DNA of 36,775 bases from Chlorobiota bacterium (GTDB lineage: Bacteria; Bacteroidota; Bacteroidia; Bacteroidales; Prolixibacteraceae): NCBI GenBank assembly GCA_013152355.1, contig JAADGO010000217.1, positions 6,914 to 43,688 of the forward strand, written 5' to 3'. The notes below the pieces were generated by a model. It worked only from the letters and a program-made list of their open reading frames with translations, did no database searches and was not told where the DNA came from. Position numbers and translations under genes: made by a program. Of the stretch, positions 8,650 through 18,470 are shown one piece after another (the stretch's first letter is position 1; the number at the start of each line of letters is the position of its first letter).

Positions 8650-11610
8650 CTAAGGTTTAAGCCCTTTTTTTATACAATCGTAAATTACCTGGTGTATTGC
8701 CGGGCGTATGTTTTGATTGTAGATTTTAGGGTTGTCACGAGTCGGGAATACCCGGTTCGAAAAGAAAATATAGAGCAGGTTATTGTCGGGGTCGACCCAG
8801 GTAAAAGTCCCTGTATAACCGCTATGCCCAAAACTATTATCGCTGGCGTCTGCTGCATGTGAAGCTTCCTTCAGTTTCTTTTCACGGTCGCCAATAAGGG
8901 GTTTGTCAAATCCCAGTCCACGCCTGTTATCGTTTTCAGGGAATTGCCTTCGTGTAAATTCCTTAAGAGTTGCCGAAGAGATATAATCAGTCCCTCCATA
9001 ATTACCATACTGGAGGTACATCTGCATCAGTTTGGCAAGGTCGTTTGCAGAGCCGAATAACCCGGCGTTACCCGAGACACCACCCATCATTGCAGCACCT
9101 TCGTCATGCACAAATCCGCGCAGCAGTTCTTTCCTGAATACCTCGTCCTGCTCTGTTGGGACTATCCTTTTTTGCGGGAAGTGTTTAAAGGCATTATAAG
9201 TTATAGTATATGCCCCCAGGGGGAAGAAAAAATTCTTTTTGAGGTATGTTTCATAATCTGTATTGGTTAGATTCTCAATGATGGTTGGGAAAAGGTAAAA
9301 GCACAGGCCCGAATACAGGTATTCCTTTTTTGGGAGCAGGGGCGAGTCTTTGATTGCTTTGAATATCTTTTTACGGTATCTGTTATTCATATAAAGGTTC
9401 GATGAAACACGGCATGAATATTTTGCAGATGGATGATTCTTGAAAATCTGCGGTTTTAATTGCCCACTTTTTTTGCGTGCCGACATCCAGAAGGGTATCC
9501 ATGCCTGCAGCCTTCCCTGGTGTGCCAGAATATCTCTTATATGGATATCTCCCTTATTGGATTTAATAAAATCAGGCCAATACCGTTTTATAGGCGCATC
9601 AATACAAAATTTCCCCTGGTCGTATAGCTTCATCAATGCGGGCAATGGCCCTGTGATTTTTGTCACCGAGGCCCAGTCGTAGATATCTTCCGGCATAACG
9701 GCTTCTTGCTTTTTATAGGTGTGGAAACCGTAGCATTTATGGAATATTACCTTCCCGTCTTTGGCAATCAGCACCTGGCAACCCGGATAAGCGGCAGAGT
9801 CAATCCCTGACATGGCAATAGAATCTATCTGATGGCTTAAACATGCCGAACTTATGCCGGCCTCTTCAGGGATGGTGTATTTCAGCCGCCCGTTTTTTTT
9901 TACGGCAATGCCATCGCCGGCTTTAAACCTGTCATCTACCGTAACAGGGAGCTTCCCGTTGGAATCTATTGCTCCAAAAATCAGTTGCGCCGCTAATTCC
10001 TGGTTTAATTTCTTGTCCTGATAAGCCAATACCAATGCTTCGGAATGCTCAATCTGGTTGAAATTCTTTAATCCGTAGGCATTCCCGAAATATACATTTA
10101 TTGTTTTTTTTTCAGCAACAATCCGTTGAACAGCTTTTACCTGGGCTTCGGATATGCCATACTGCCCTTTGGGGAAAGAGTTGGCATGAATACCACAAAT
10201 AACCAGATTGTAGGGCCTTAGTTTTTTTAAAAGTTCATCAATTGAAGAGGCGGTAGCGTCTTTGGGCAACACGAAATGATCGACCAGGGTGTATTTAGCC
10301 AGCATATATTGAAAAGAAGAAGGAGTATTCCTGCCGATCCCTACCGAAGCAATCTTTAAGGTATCCAACCCTTTAACAGGCAGCACCCCCTGGTTTTTTA
10401 TGACGGTCAGCGATTGTTCCACCAATTTGCGCAGGGTGACCTCATAAACAGGATTATTCAGCCGGGAGGTTATACCGTCAATATTTACCGGTTGGTATTC
10501 CTGAAGTCCTGCCCACCGTTTTAATGCAAGTACGTTGCGTAGCTTTTTGTTAATCGTGCTTTCATCAATTTCTTTGTTTTCGACCCCTTTTTTTATACCC
10601 GAAATAGTTTTTGCTATGTCAGGGGTAAATTCTACCATGTCGTTCCCGGCTTTTATTGCTTCCAGTTCAGCCCTCCCTGTAGGCAGGGTAACCCCTTTCA
10701 TATTCATAGCATCTGAAATCACAAACCCGTTAAACCCCAATTCTGTCCGCAGGTATTTATTAACAACATTTTCAGAAAGCGAAGAAGGAACTTCCGTAGA
10801 GTCCATAGCACGCACATAAAGGTGGGCGGTCATTATCCCGTTGATCCCCTTGTTTATAAGAAACCTGAACGGGTATGCCTCAATACTATCCAGTCTTTTT
10901 TTTGTATGGTTCAAAACAGGTAAGCTGTAGTGCGAATCGTTGCCGGTGTCGCCATGCCCCGGGAAATGTTTGGCTACGGCCGTAATCCCTTCATCCTGTA
11001 ACCCTTTGGCAATCTGCCAGGCTTTTAGGGCAACGTTCTTTTTTTCTTCGCCCAGCGAACGGACATTAATAACCGGGTTGTCGGGGTTGGTATTTATATC
11101 TGCAACCGGGGCAAAATTTATATGGATGCCTATCTCCTTGAACTGCTTTCCTATATCGCGCCCCATTTTATACAAAACAGAATCGTTTTGAATGGCCCCA
11201 AGGCTTTGCTGGTACGGGTAACTGATGGTGCTGTCAAGGCGGAAGCCTAATCCGGTTTCTCCATCAATGGCGATCAGCAACGGTATTTTCGAAATTTCCT
11301 GCAGGTCATTGATTAATTGGGCAGTCTCAACCGGGCTGCCTTGCATGATTATAATACCCCCGGGCTGGTACTTTTTTACGAGTTGAATAAGTTGTTGCTT
11401 GTGTAATGCTCCTTGTTCAGGGGTTGCAGGCAGCATAACCAGTTGTGCAATTTTTTCTTCCAGGGTTAGTTCAGATACGATAGAATCGACCCAGGCATCG
11501 TCACAATATTTAAGGAAAGGGGGCTCCTGGGCATTTATGCACAGGTTATTCGATATGAAAAAGAATAAGAGAAGTATAAAGTTTTTTTTGAAATGCTCCA
11601 TGTTTTCCAA
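8650..11610 (-). CDS. Fused glycoside hydrolase family 3 (NagZ-like beta-N-acetylglucosaminidase) + C-terminal beta-lactamase-fold serine hydrolase
   Basis: GH3 motif VAKHFPGHGDTGNDSHYSLP and VISDAMNMKGV; C-terminal DWASVTKITGPLPALMKLYDQGK (SxxK) and FGHSGYTGTFTWVDP (HSG). N-terminal signal sequence. Confidence 0.92.
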   Translation of the reverse strand: MENMEHFKKNFILLLFFFISNNLCINAQEPPFLKYCDDAWVDSIVSELTLEEKIAQLVMLPATPEQGALHKQQLIQLVKKYQPGGIIIMQGSPVETAQLINDLQEISKIPLLIAIDGETGLGFRLDSTISYPYQQSLGAIQNDSVLYKMGRDIGKQFKEIGIHINFAPVADINTNPDNPVINVRSLGEEKKNVALKAWQIAKGLQDEGITAVAKHFPGHGDTGNDSHYSLPVLNHTKKRLDSIEAYPFRFLINKGINGIMTAHLYVRAMDSTEVPSSLSENVVNKYLRTELGFNGFVISDAMNMKGVTLPTGRAELEAIKAGNDMVEFTPDIAKTISGIKKGVENKEIDESTINKKLRNVLALKRWAGLQEYQPVNIDGITSRLNNPVYEVTLRKLVEQSLTVIKNQGVLPVKGLDTLKIASVGIGRNTPSSFQYMLAKYTLVDHFVLPKDATASSIDELLKKLRPYNLVICGIHANSFPKGQYGISEAQVKAVQRIVAEKKTINVYFGNAYGLKNFNQIEHSEALVLAYQDKKLNQELAAQLIFGAIDSNGKLPVTVDDRFKAGDGIAVKKNGRLKYTIPEEAGISSACLSHQIDSIAMSGIDSAAYPGCQVLIAKDGKVIFHKCYGFHTYKKQEAVMPEDIYDWASVTKITGPLPALMKLYDQGKFCIDAPIKRYWPDFIKSNKGDIHIRDILAHQGRLQAWIPFWMSARKKSGQLKPQIFKNHPSAKYSCRVSSNLYMNNRYRKKIFKAIKDSPLLPKKEYLYSGLCFYLFPTIIENLTNTDYETYLKKNFFFPLGAYTITYNAFKHFPQKRIVPTEQDEVFRKELLRGFVHDEGAAMMGGVSGNAGLFGSANDLAKLMQMYLQYGNYGGTDYISSATLKEFTRRQFPENDNRRGLGFDKPLIGDREKKLKEASHAADASDNSFGHSGYTGTFTWVDPDNNLLYIFFSNRVFPTRDNPKIYNQNIRPAIHQVIYDCIKKGLKP

Positions 11611-11684
11611 GTTTGTGCTAAATATAATAATACCGAATTTGAAAAATAGTATATTAGCGACAGAAAGTAAAATAATAATTCTGT

Positions 11685-12863
11685 ATGGGAGATCTTAGGT
11701 TGCTGTTATTTGCCGTTTGCCTTTTTATTTTTACTTCAGGCAACGGCAGTTCAGGATATGAAAAAATTGTTACAGGGGCATCTCAACCCGAAAAATACCT
11801 CCCTCTGTTGAAAGCAAAAAGAGTAGGATTGGTTGTTAATCAAACATCATGTATTGGCGATACCCATTTGGTTGATTTCCTTAAAAAGGAAAATATTGAT
11901 ATAAAAAAGATTTTTGCCCCGGAGCATGGGTTCAGGGGCGACTCTTCAGCCGGCGAAGAGGTTGAAAGCGGGGTTGATGTTAAAACCGGGATTGCCATTG
12001 TTTCAATTTATGGGAAGAATAAGAAACCAAGTGCCGAAAGCCTGGCAGATATTGATGTTATGGTGTTTGATGTACAGGATGTAGGGAGCAGGTTTTTTAC
12101 CTATATCTCTACATTGCACTATGTGATTGAAGCCTGTGCCGAAAATAATGTCCCACTTATTGTACTCGACCGCCCTAACCCAAACGGCGATTATGTAGGT
12201 GGCCCTGTCCTGAAAAAAGAGTTCCGGTCGTTTGTGGGTATGGATCCTATCCCGGTAGTGCATGGTTGCACCATTGGCGAACTGGCACAAATGATCAATG
12301 GCGAAATGTGGCACAATGCAGAAAAAAAATGTCAACTGACCGTAATCCCGGTTATAGGTTATAACCATACCATGCGGTATTCGTTGCCGGTAAAACCTTC
12401 GCCTAATTTGCCCAACGATTTGTCGGTGCGGCTGTACCCATCGCTATGTTTCTTCGAGGCTACGAGTGTAAGTATTGGCCGTGGAACCGCTTTCCCGTTT
12501 CAGGTTATCGGTTATCCTGATAAAGAGTTTGGCAGTTTTTCTTTTACTCCTGAGAGCATCCCGGGGGTTGCCGTTCATCCGGTACAGGAAGGGGTTGTTT
12601 GCTATGGCGAAGACCTGCGTTTGGCAGGAGCCCCCCCCCAATTTACATTCTCAATTTTCTTGAAGTATTATAAGAAATTCAAAAATGAAGCAGAGTTCCT
12701 CACCAGGGAACGATGGTTTAACCTGTTGGCAGGAGATGATAAAGTATTGAAAATGATCAGGGAAGGTAAAAATGACCAGGAAATAAAATTTGCGTTTGAG
12801 GATGAGTTAAAAGCTTATAAAAAGATACGGAAGAAATACCTTTTATATACTGATTTTGAATAA
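11685..12863 (+). CDS. namZ: DUF1343 family protein, exo-beta-N-acetylmuramidase (NamZ/YbbC-like)
   Basis: KRVGLVVNQTSCIGDTHLVDFLKKENIDIKKIFAPEHGFRGDSSAGEEV, DVMVFDVQDVGSRFFTYISTL, VLDRPNPNGDYVGGPVL, EATSVSIGRGTAFPFQVIGYP. Confidence 0.9.
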   Translation: MGDLRLLLFAVCLFIFTSGNGSSGYEKIVTGASQPEKYLPLLKAKRVGLVVNQTSCIGDTHLVDFLKKENIDIKKIFAPEHGFRGDSSAGEEVESGVDVKTGIAIVSIYGKNKKPSAESLADIDVMVFDVQDVGSRFFTYISTLHYVIEACAENNVPLIVLDRPNPNGDYVGGPVLKKEFRSFVGMDPIPVVHGCTIGELAQMINGEMWHNAEKKCQLTVIPVIGYNHTMRYSLPVKPSPNLPNDLSVRLYPSLCFFEATSVSIGRGTAFPFQVIGYPDKEFGSFSFTPESIPGVAVHPVQEGVVCYGEDLRLAGAPPQFTFSIFLKYYKKFKNEAEFLTRERWFNLLAGDDKVLKMIREGKNDQEIKFAFEDELKAYKKIRKKYLLYTDFE

Positions 12864-12864
12864 G

Positions 12865-14301
12865 ATGAATCCGATCCTTGTATTATCCATAATATCCGGT
12901 TATTTTTTATTGTTGTTTATTATCTCCGGGGTGACCTCAAGAAACAGCAACTCCCAAACGTTTTTTACTGCCAACCGGAAATCGCCATGGTACCTGGTTG
13001 CTTTTGGTATGGTTGGCACTGCCTTGTCGGGAGTTACCTTTATTTCTGTCCCGGGCGAGGTGGGTAATTCGGCATTTTTATACATGCAGTTTGTATTAGG
13101 GAATATCCTGGGGTATTGGCTGGTAGCTGCTGTATTACTGCCTATTTATTATAAATTGAAACTGGTCTCAATTTACTCTTTTTTGAATGAAAGGATGGGC
13201 CGGAACTCGTATAAAACAGGGGCTTTCTTTTTTTTGATCTCCAAACTAATAGGTGCCGCTTTCAGGTTTTACCTGGTAGCCATTGTCCTTCAGATAGCTT
13301 TCTTCGATGCCTTTAATATTCCATTTAGCATTACCGTGATTTGCAGTATCTTATTGATATGGGTATATACATTCAGGGGAGGGATAAAAACGATCGTTTG
13401 GACCGATACCCTGCAAACGCTTTTTTTGGTAGCTGCTGTAATATTCTCAATTTATGCTATTTCAAAATCGCTGGGCATGAACCTGGCAACGATGGTCGAA
13501 AAGATTAATGACCACCCTTATTCAACAGTTTTTCAATGGGAATGGAAATCGGAAAATAACTTTTTTAAGCAATTCTTTGCAGGAATGTTTATGACTATCG
13601 TGATGTTTGGGATGGACCAGGATATGATGCAAAAGAACTTAACCTGCAAGAATAAAAAAGAAGCACAGAAAAATATGGTTGTATTCAGCTTTGCATTTCT
13701 GATTACAGTATTCCTTTTTTTGTGCCTGGGGGTTTTGCTTTACCTCTTCGCCGAACAAAATGGTATTACATTGCCGCAACAATCGGACGACCTGTACCCT
13801 TACCTTGCAATAAACAAACTTGGATTAGCCGTTGGTATAGCCTTTTTGCTGGGTATTACTTCTGCAGCTTACTCTAGTGCCGATTCGGCCCTGACTGCCC
13901 TGACTACTTCTTTTTGTATCGATTTTATTCATTTCGACAGGATCCCGGAACATAAGCAACAGCGTACCAGGGTATCGGTACATATCTTTTTCTCAATACT
14001 GCTGGTGCTTATGGTACTGTTGTTCAAAGCTATTAACAATGAGAGTGTTGTGGTAGCTGTTTTTAAAGCGGCAGGTTATACCTATGGCCCGATACTGGGG
14101 CTGTTTATTTTTGGTATTTACAGCCGCCGTAAAGTGGTGGATAAAATGGTTCCTTATATTGGTATTTCGGCCCCTGTTATTTCTTATTTTATAGCTTCTA
14201 ATTCAGAATTCTTATTTAATGGATACAGATTCGGGTTTGAGATTTTAATCCTGAATGGGTTGTTAACATTAATTGGTTTGCAAATATTTTCTAAAAAATG
14301 A
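12865..14301 (+). CDS. Sodium:solute symporter (SSS) family transporter (ATG start at 12865 preferred over TTG at 12856)
   Basis: About 13 TM segments; SSS-family features RKSPWYLVAFGMVGTALSGVTFISVPGEVG, FRGGIKTIVWTDTLQTLFL, TSAAYSSADSALTALTTSFCIDF. Confidence 0.9.
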   Translation: MNPILVLSIISGYFLLLFIISGVTSRNSNSQTFFTANRKSPWYLVAFGMVGTALSGVTFISVPGEVGNSAFLYMQFVLGNILGYWLVAAVLLPIYYKLKLVSIYSFLNERMGRNSYKTGAFFFLISKLIGAAFRFYLVAIVLQIAFFDAFNIPFSITVICSILLIWVYTFRGGIKTIVWTDTLQTLFLVAAVIFSIYAISKSLGMNLATMVEKINDHPYSTVFQWEWKSENNFFKQFFAGMFMTIVMFGMDQDMMQKNLTCKNKKEAQKNMVVFSFAFLITVFLFLCLGVLLYLFAEQNGITLPQQSDDLYPYLAINKLGLAVGIAFLLGITSAAYSSADSALTALTTSFCIDFIHFDRIPEHKQQRTRVSVHIFFSILLVLMVLLFKAINNESVVVAVFKAAGYTYGPILGLFIFGIYSRRKVVDKMVPYIGISAPVISYFIASNSEFLFNGYRFGFEILILNGLLTLIGLQIFSKK

Positions 14302-14408
14302 ACATTTAGGCTAATTTTTGTCAACAAATGTTAAAAAATGTAAAATCTATTTTTATTTTTGTAATAATAAGTTAGCCCTTTGCTCGTTTATATTGTAAAA
14401 TTGATAGT

Positions 14409-15848
14409 TTGGCCAAATATCTAATTCAAATATTAACAATCCTTGTAGTGGTGTATTCTTTATCCTCATGCGAAGATGAAAAGTACCTTAACTCCAATGA
14501 TGTGCAATTGAGATTCTCTGTTGACACGGTAATGTTTGATACAATATTTACGACAATTGGTTCAACAACACGCCATTTGAAAATCTACAACCCTTACAGC
14601 GAAAAAGTCCTTATTTCTAAAGTAAGCCTGGCAGGGGGCGATGCTTCATCTTTCAGGCTGAATATTAACGGGATTGTTGGCAACGAAGCTTTTAATATTG
14701 AAGTACCTGCAAAGGATAGTATCTATGTTTTTGTAGAGGTAACAGTTGACCCCAACGGGCAAGACCTGCCAATGGTTATAAAAGATTCAATAATTTTTAC
14801 CACGAATGCAAATGTTCAGGATATAAACCTTATTGCCTGGGGGCAGGATTTTAACTTGATAAAATCTGAAATCATCAAGACAACCACCTGGACCGACCAA
14901 AAGCCTTACCTGGTTTATAATTATGCCTATGTTGATAGTTTGGAAACGTTAACCATAGAAGCGGGTGCTAAGATATTTTTTCATAAAGGGGCAGGGCTTT
15001 ATGCTAAAGGGACAATCATTGCCGAGGGTACATTTGAAAAACAAATTGTTTTTCAGGGCGACCGGCTGGAAAATGATTATAAGCAGATTCCTGACCAGTG
15101 GAGCGGGATAATGCTGTTCTCAGGAAGCCACGGTAATGTGTTTAATTATGCAAACATACGAAATGCAAATATTGGCTTGCAGGTGGGGACTCTGGAACAG
15201 GAGGGTAAAGCTACCGTTAGCATTACCAACAGCCGGATAGAAAATATGGCTTATGCCGGGATTTTTGGTCTGAAATCGGATATTTTTGCATACAACATTG
15301 TCGTAGCTAATTGCGGTTTCTATACCACTGCTTTATTAGTTGGCGGCAGTTACGAATTTTACCATTCTACAATGGCCAATTATTGGGGGCGGTACAGTAC
15401 AAGGAACACATCGTCGCTGGTTATCTCAAATGTATTAATTGTTGAAAATAGTAATGGTTCAAAAGTTGAATACCTGGGAGCCCTGGAGAAAGCTACATTT
15501 GGCAATTGTATAATCTATGGGAATAATAACCTGGAAGTAGAATTGGGGCACAATGAGGACGTGGCTTTTAATTACCTGTTTGACCACTGTATACTGCAAG
15601 TCCCTGATACATTCAGGACTTCGGATAAGGCCCATTACAATAATGTTTGGAAGGGAATGAAATACGACCCCCTATTTATCAACCCCTTTGAGAATAACTA
15701 TGAATTAGATACACTCTCTCCGGCAAAAGATGTTGGCAGCCTGGTTTATTCAGAAATGTTCCCTGTCGACTTAAATAATGTAAGCAGGATTGACGATAAT
15801 GGGCCGGACCTTGGCGCATTTGAGCGTATTGAGAATGATAAAGAGTAA
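14409..15848 (+). CDS. Lipoprotein with right-handed parallel beta-helix-type region (TTG start)
   Basis: Lipobox-like VYSLSSC near the N-terminus; LTIEAGAKIFFHKGAGLYAKGTIIAEGTFEKQIVFQGDR and repeated rung-like segments; C-terminal SPAKDVGSL...DLNNVSRIDDNGPDLGAFER. Confidence 0.8.
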   Translation: MAKYLIQILTILVVVYSLSSCEDEKYLNSNDVQLRFSVDTVMFDTIFTTIGSTTRHLKIYNPYSEKVLISKVSLAGGDASSFRLNINGIVGNEAFNIEVPAKDSIYVFVEVTVDPNGQDLPMVIKDSIIFTTNANVQDINLIAWGQDFNLIKSEIIKTTTWTDQKPYLVYNYAYVDSLETLTIEAGAKIFFHKGAGLYAKGTIIAEGTFEKQIVFQGDRLENDYKQIPDQWSGIMLFSGSHGNVFNYANIRNANIGLQVGTLEQEGKATVSITNSRIENMAYAGIFGLKSDIFAYNIVVANCGFYTTALLVGGSYEFYHSTMANYWGRYSTRNTSSLVISNVLIVENSNGSKVEYLGALEKATFGNCIIYGNNNLEVELGHNEDVAFNYLFDHCILQVPDTFRTSDKAHYNNVWKGMKYDPLFINPFENNYELDTLSPAKDVGSLVYSEMFPVDLNNVSRIDDNGPDLGAFERIENDKE

Positions 15849-15859
15849 AATATCCCCTG

Positions 15860-16882
15860 TTGAAAACCTCCCTCCTTACCCTTGTATTACTGGCAGTTGC
15901 ACTTTTATCGTCTGCCCGGCAAAATGAACCTGCCGGGGTATTCATGTTTTATAATGTCGAAAATCTGTTTGACACGGAGGATGACCCGCAAACAGCAGAC
16001 GAAGAGTTTACTCCTTCAGGAGACAGGCATTGGACTAATCTTAAGTTTATTAATAAGGTATCTAAAATTGCCAAGGTTATTATTGCTGCCGGGAAATGGA
16101 GCCCTCCGGATATTGTTGGGCTTTGTGAAATAGAGAACCGGGGCGTGGTAGGGCAACTTATTGCACAGCCGGCACTAAAAAACCTGGGGTATAAAATTAT
16201 ACATAAAGAGTCGCCCGACAGGCGGGGGATCGATGTGGCAATAATTTACCGCGAAGGACGTATCCACCCATTAAAATATGAATGCCTTGAAGTGAAAGAT
16301 AAAGGCGGAGGCAGGGTTAAAACGCGCGAAATTTTATATTTCTCATACCTGTTTGGCGAAACCGACACTTTTCATCTGTTTATAAACCATTGGCCCTCGC
16401 GATACCGTGGCTTTCTTGAAACAATTGATGCAAGGGAAAATGCAGCTCGTGTGCTTAAAAAGAAAGTAGGAGAGTTGTTTCAATGGGGGGATCCTAAGGT
16501 CATAATTATGGGCGATTTTAACGACCAGCCAACCGATGATAGTGTATCGAAAGTGTTGGGGGCGGGAACAACTTTTCAGGCAATAGGGAATAATAAACTC
16601 TATAATTTATCTTCGTTATGGAAAGGGGTGCAAAAAGGCACTCTTAAATTTCATTCGCAATGGTCGGCCTTCGACCAGGTTATTGTTTCGGGGGCACTGT
16701 TAAACAAAACAGGCAGGTTCTACTGCAACAAAGAAGATGCGCATATATTTGATCCGGCATTTCTTTTAGAAAAAGATGAACGATATGGTGGCGTTAAACC
16801 TAACCGGACTTATATAGGGTTTAAATACCATGGAGGGTTTAGCGACCATTTACCTGTATACCTGAATATTAGGGAGAAATAG
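15860..16882 (+). CDS. Endonuclease/exonuclease/phosphatase family protein, exported (TTG start)
   Basis: FMFYNVENLFDTEDDP, VGLCEIENRGV, FINHWPSRYRG, IIMGDFNDQPTDDSV, FSDHLPVYLNI motifs. Confidence 0.9.
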   Translation: MKTSLLTLVLLAVALLSSARQNEPAGVFMFYNVENLFDTEDDPQTADEEFTPSGDRHWTNLKFINKVSKIAKVIIAAGKWSPPDIVGLCEIENRGVVGQLIAQPALKNLGYKIIHKESPDRRGIDVAIIYREGRIHPLKYECLEVKDKGGGRVKTREILYFSYLFGETDTFHLFINHWPSRYRGFLETIDARENAARVLKKKVGELFQWGDPKVIIMGDFNDQPTDDSVSKVLGAGTTFQAIGNNKLYNLSSLWKGVQKGTLKFHSQWSAFDQVIVSGALLNKTGRFYCNKEDAHIFDPAFLLEKDERYGGVKPNRTYIGFKYHGGFSDHLPVYLNIREK

Positions 16883-16885
16883 GGG

Positions 16886-18313
16886 TCATTCGGCTTTCTT
16901 GAGCCCTATTTCCGAAGCTTTTTCCATCATATAATTATATGCTTCATGGTAATCATTCCTGATCACCCCGTCCAGGATCGCTTCTTTAATGGCATTCTTG
17001 ATAATCCCAACCTCTTTACAGGGTTTCAGGTTGAAGGTTTTCATAATGAGTTCACCCGATACCGGTGGTTGAAAATTCCGGATAGAGTCTTTTTCTTCAA
17101 TTTCTTTTAGCTTTTTACGGACCAGCTCAAAGTTTTTGAGGTATTGTTTTACTTTGCCCTGGTTTTTAGAAGTAATATCGGCCTCGCATAATGTCATTAA
17201 ATCGTCAATATCGTTACCTGCCTCATACAAAAGCCTTCTGATAGCCGAATCGGTGACAATCTCTTCAGAAAGGCCTATTGGCCTCATGTGTAGCTGTACT
17301 AATTTTTTGACGTATCTCATTTTTTCATTTAATGGCATCTTCATTTTCTTGAAGATCTTAGGCACCATTTTGGCTCCGGCAAAATTGTGTGAATGGAAGG
17401 TCCAGCCCTGCCCTTCAATAAAACGTTTGGTAGAAGGTTTGGCAATATCATGCAGCAATGCTGCCCATCGCAGCCACAAGTCATCGGTGTTTGGCGCAAT
17501 GCGGTCAAGTACTTCTAATGTATGTAAAAAGTTATCTTTATGCGATATCCGGCTTACCGTCTCCCGACCTTTCAATTGATGTAACTCAGGGAATATAATT
17601 TTTAGCAAACCTGTGTTATCCAGTATCTTAAACCCTGTTGAAGGTTTATTCGATAAGATTATCTTATTTAATTCTTCATTAATCCTTTCGGCCGAGACAA
17701 TTTTAATCCGTTCACAATTTTCGGAGATTGCTTCAAGGGTTCTTTCTTCGATAGAGAAATTGAGTTGCGATGAAAAACGTACCGCCCGCATCATCCGTAA
17801 CGGGTCGTCAGAAAATGTAATGTCGGGGTCGAGGGGGGTCCTGACCAGTTTTAGTTGCAAATCGGATACTCCGTCAAACGGGTCAATAAATTCCCCATAG
17901 TTGTTCTTATTTAAGCTGAGGGCAAGTGCATTGATCGTAAAATCGCGCCGCTTCTGGTCGTCTTCAAGTGTCCCGTTTTCCACAACAGGTTTACGTGAGT
18001 CTCGTTGGTAAGACTCTTTCCGTGCCCCTACGAACTCAAGCTCAAAATCACCATATTTAAACATCGCCGTCCCGAAATTTTTGAATACATTAACACGGAT
18101 CTTGGGATTTATCTTTTTAGCAACTTTCCGTGCCAGTTCAATCCCGCTTCCAACAGTAACTATGTCGATGTCTTTAGACGGCCTGTTTAATAATATGTCG
18201 CGGACATAACCGCCTATTACATAAGCTTCCTGCCCTAGTTTGTCCGATTCATTCGTTATTATTGAAAATATAGGTTCCTGTAAATACTCCTTCATAAAGC
18301 CTGACAACTTCAT
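16886..18313 (-). CDS. cca: CCA tRNA nucleotidyltransferase / poly(A) polymerase-like with HD domain
   Basis: YVIGGYVRDILLNRPSKDIDIVTVG, RRDFTINALALSL, DDPLRMMRAVRFSSQLNF, LRWAALLHDIAKPSTKRF. Confidence 0.92.
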   Translation of the reverse strand: MKLSGFMKEYLQEPIFSIITNESDKLGQEAYVIGGYVRDILLNRPSKDIDIVTVGSGIELARKVAKKINPKIRVNVFKNFGTAMFKYGDFELEFVGARKESYQRDSRKPVVENGTLEDDQKRRDFTINALALSLNKNNYGEFIDPFDGVSDLQLKLVRTPLDPDITFSDDPLRMMRAVRFSSQLNFSIEERTLEAISENCERIKIVSAERINEELNKIILSNKPSTGFKILDNTGLLKIIFPELHQLKGRETVSRISHKDNFLHTLEVLDRIAPNTDDLWLRWAALLHDIAKPSTKRFIEGQGWTFHSHNFAGAKMVPKIFKKMKMPLNEKMRYVKKLVQLHMRPIGLSEEIVTDSAIRRLLYEAGNDIDDLMTLCEADITSKNQGKVKQYLKNFELVRKKLKEIEEKDSIRNFQPPVSGELIMKTFNLKPCKEVGIIKNAIKEAILDGVIRNDYHEAYNYMMEKASEIGLKKAE

Positions 18314-18389
18314 TGTTTTTTTATTCTATGACAATTTGTTTTAAAACATGACAAAATTACAATTATTTACCTGTTTTTTTGTTTTTATA

Positions 18390-18419
18390 TTGTTTAGTTA
18401 ATAAAAGGCATTAATTTTG
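18390..18419 (+). promoter_or_regulatory. Putative Bacteroidota promoter (TTG-N19-TAATTTTG) upstream of thioredoxin
   Basis: TTG at 18390-18392 and TAATTTTG at 18412-18419, about 50 bp before the ATG at 18471. Confidence 0.45.
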
Positions 18420-18470
18420 ATAGTTAGATATGTGGATAAGTAAATATATAAATTTAAATTATATAATATC

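Noticed and set aside
17136-17579. 147-aa plus-strand ORF
   Set aside because: Antisense to cca; no recognisable domain.
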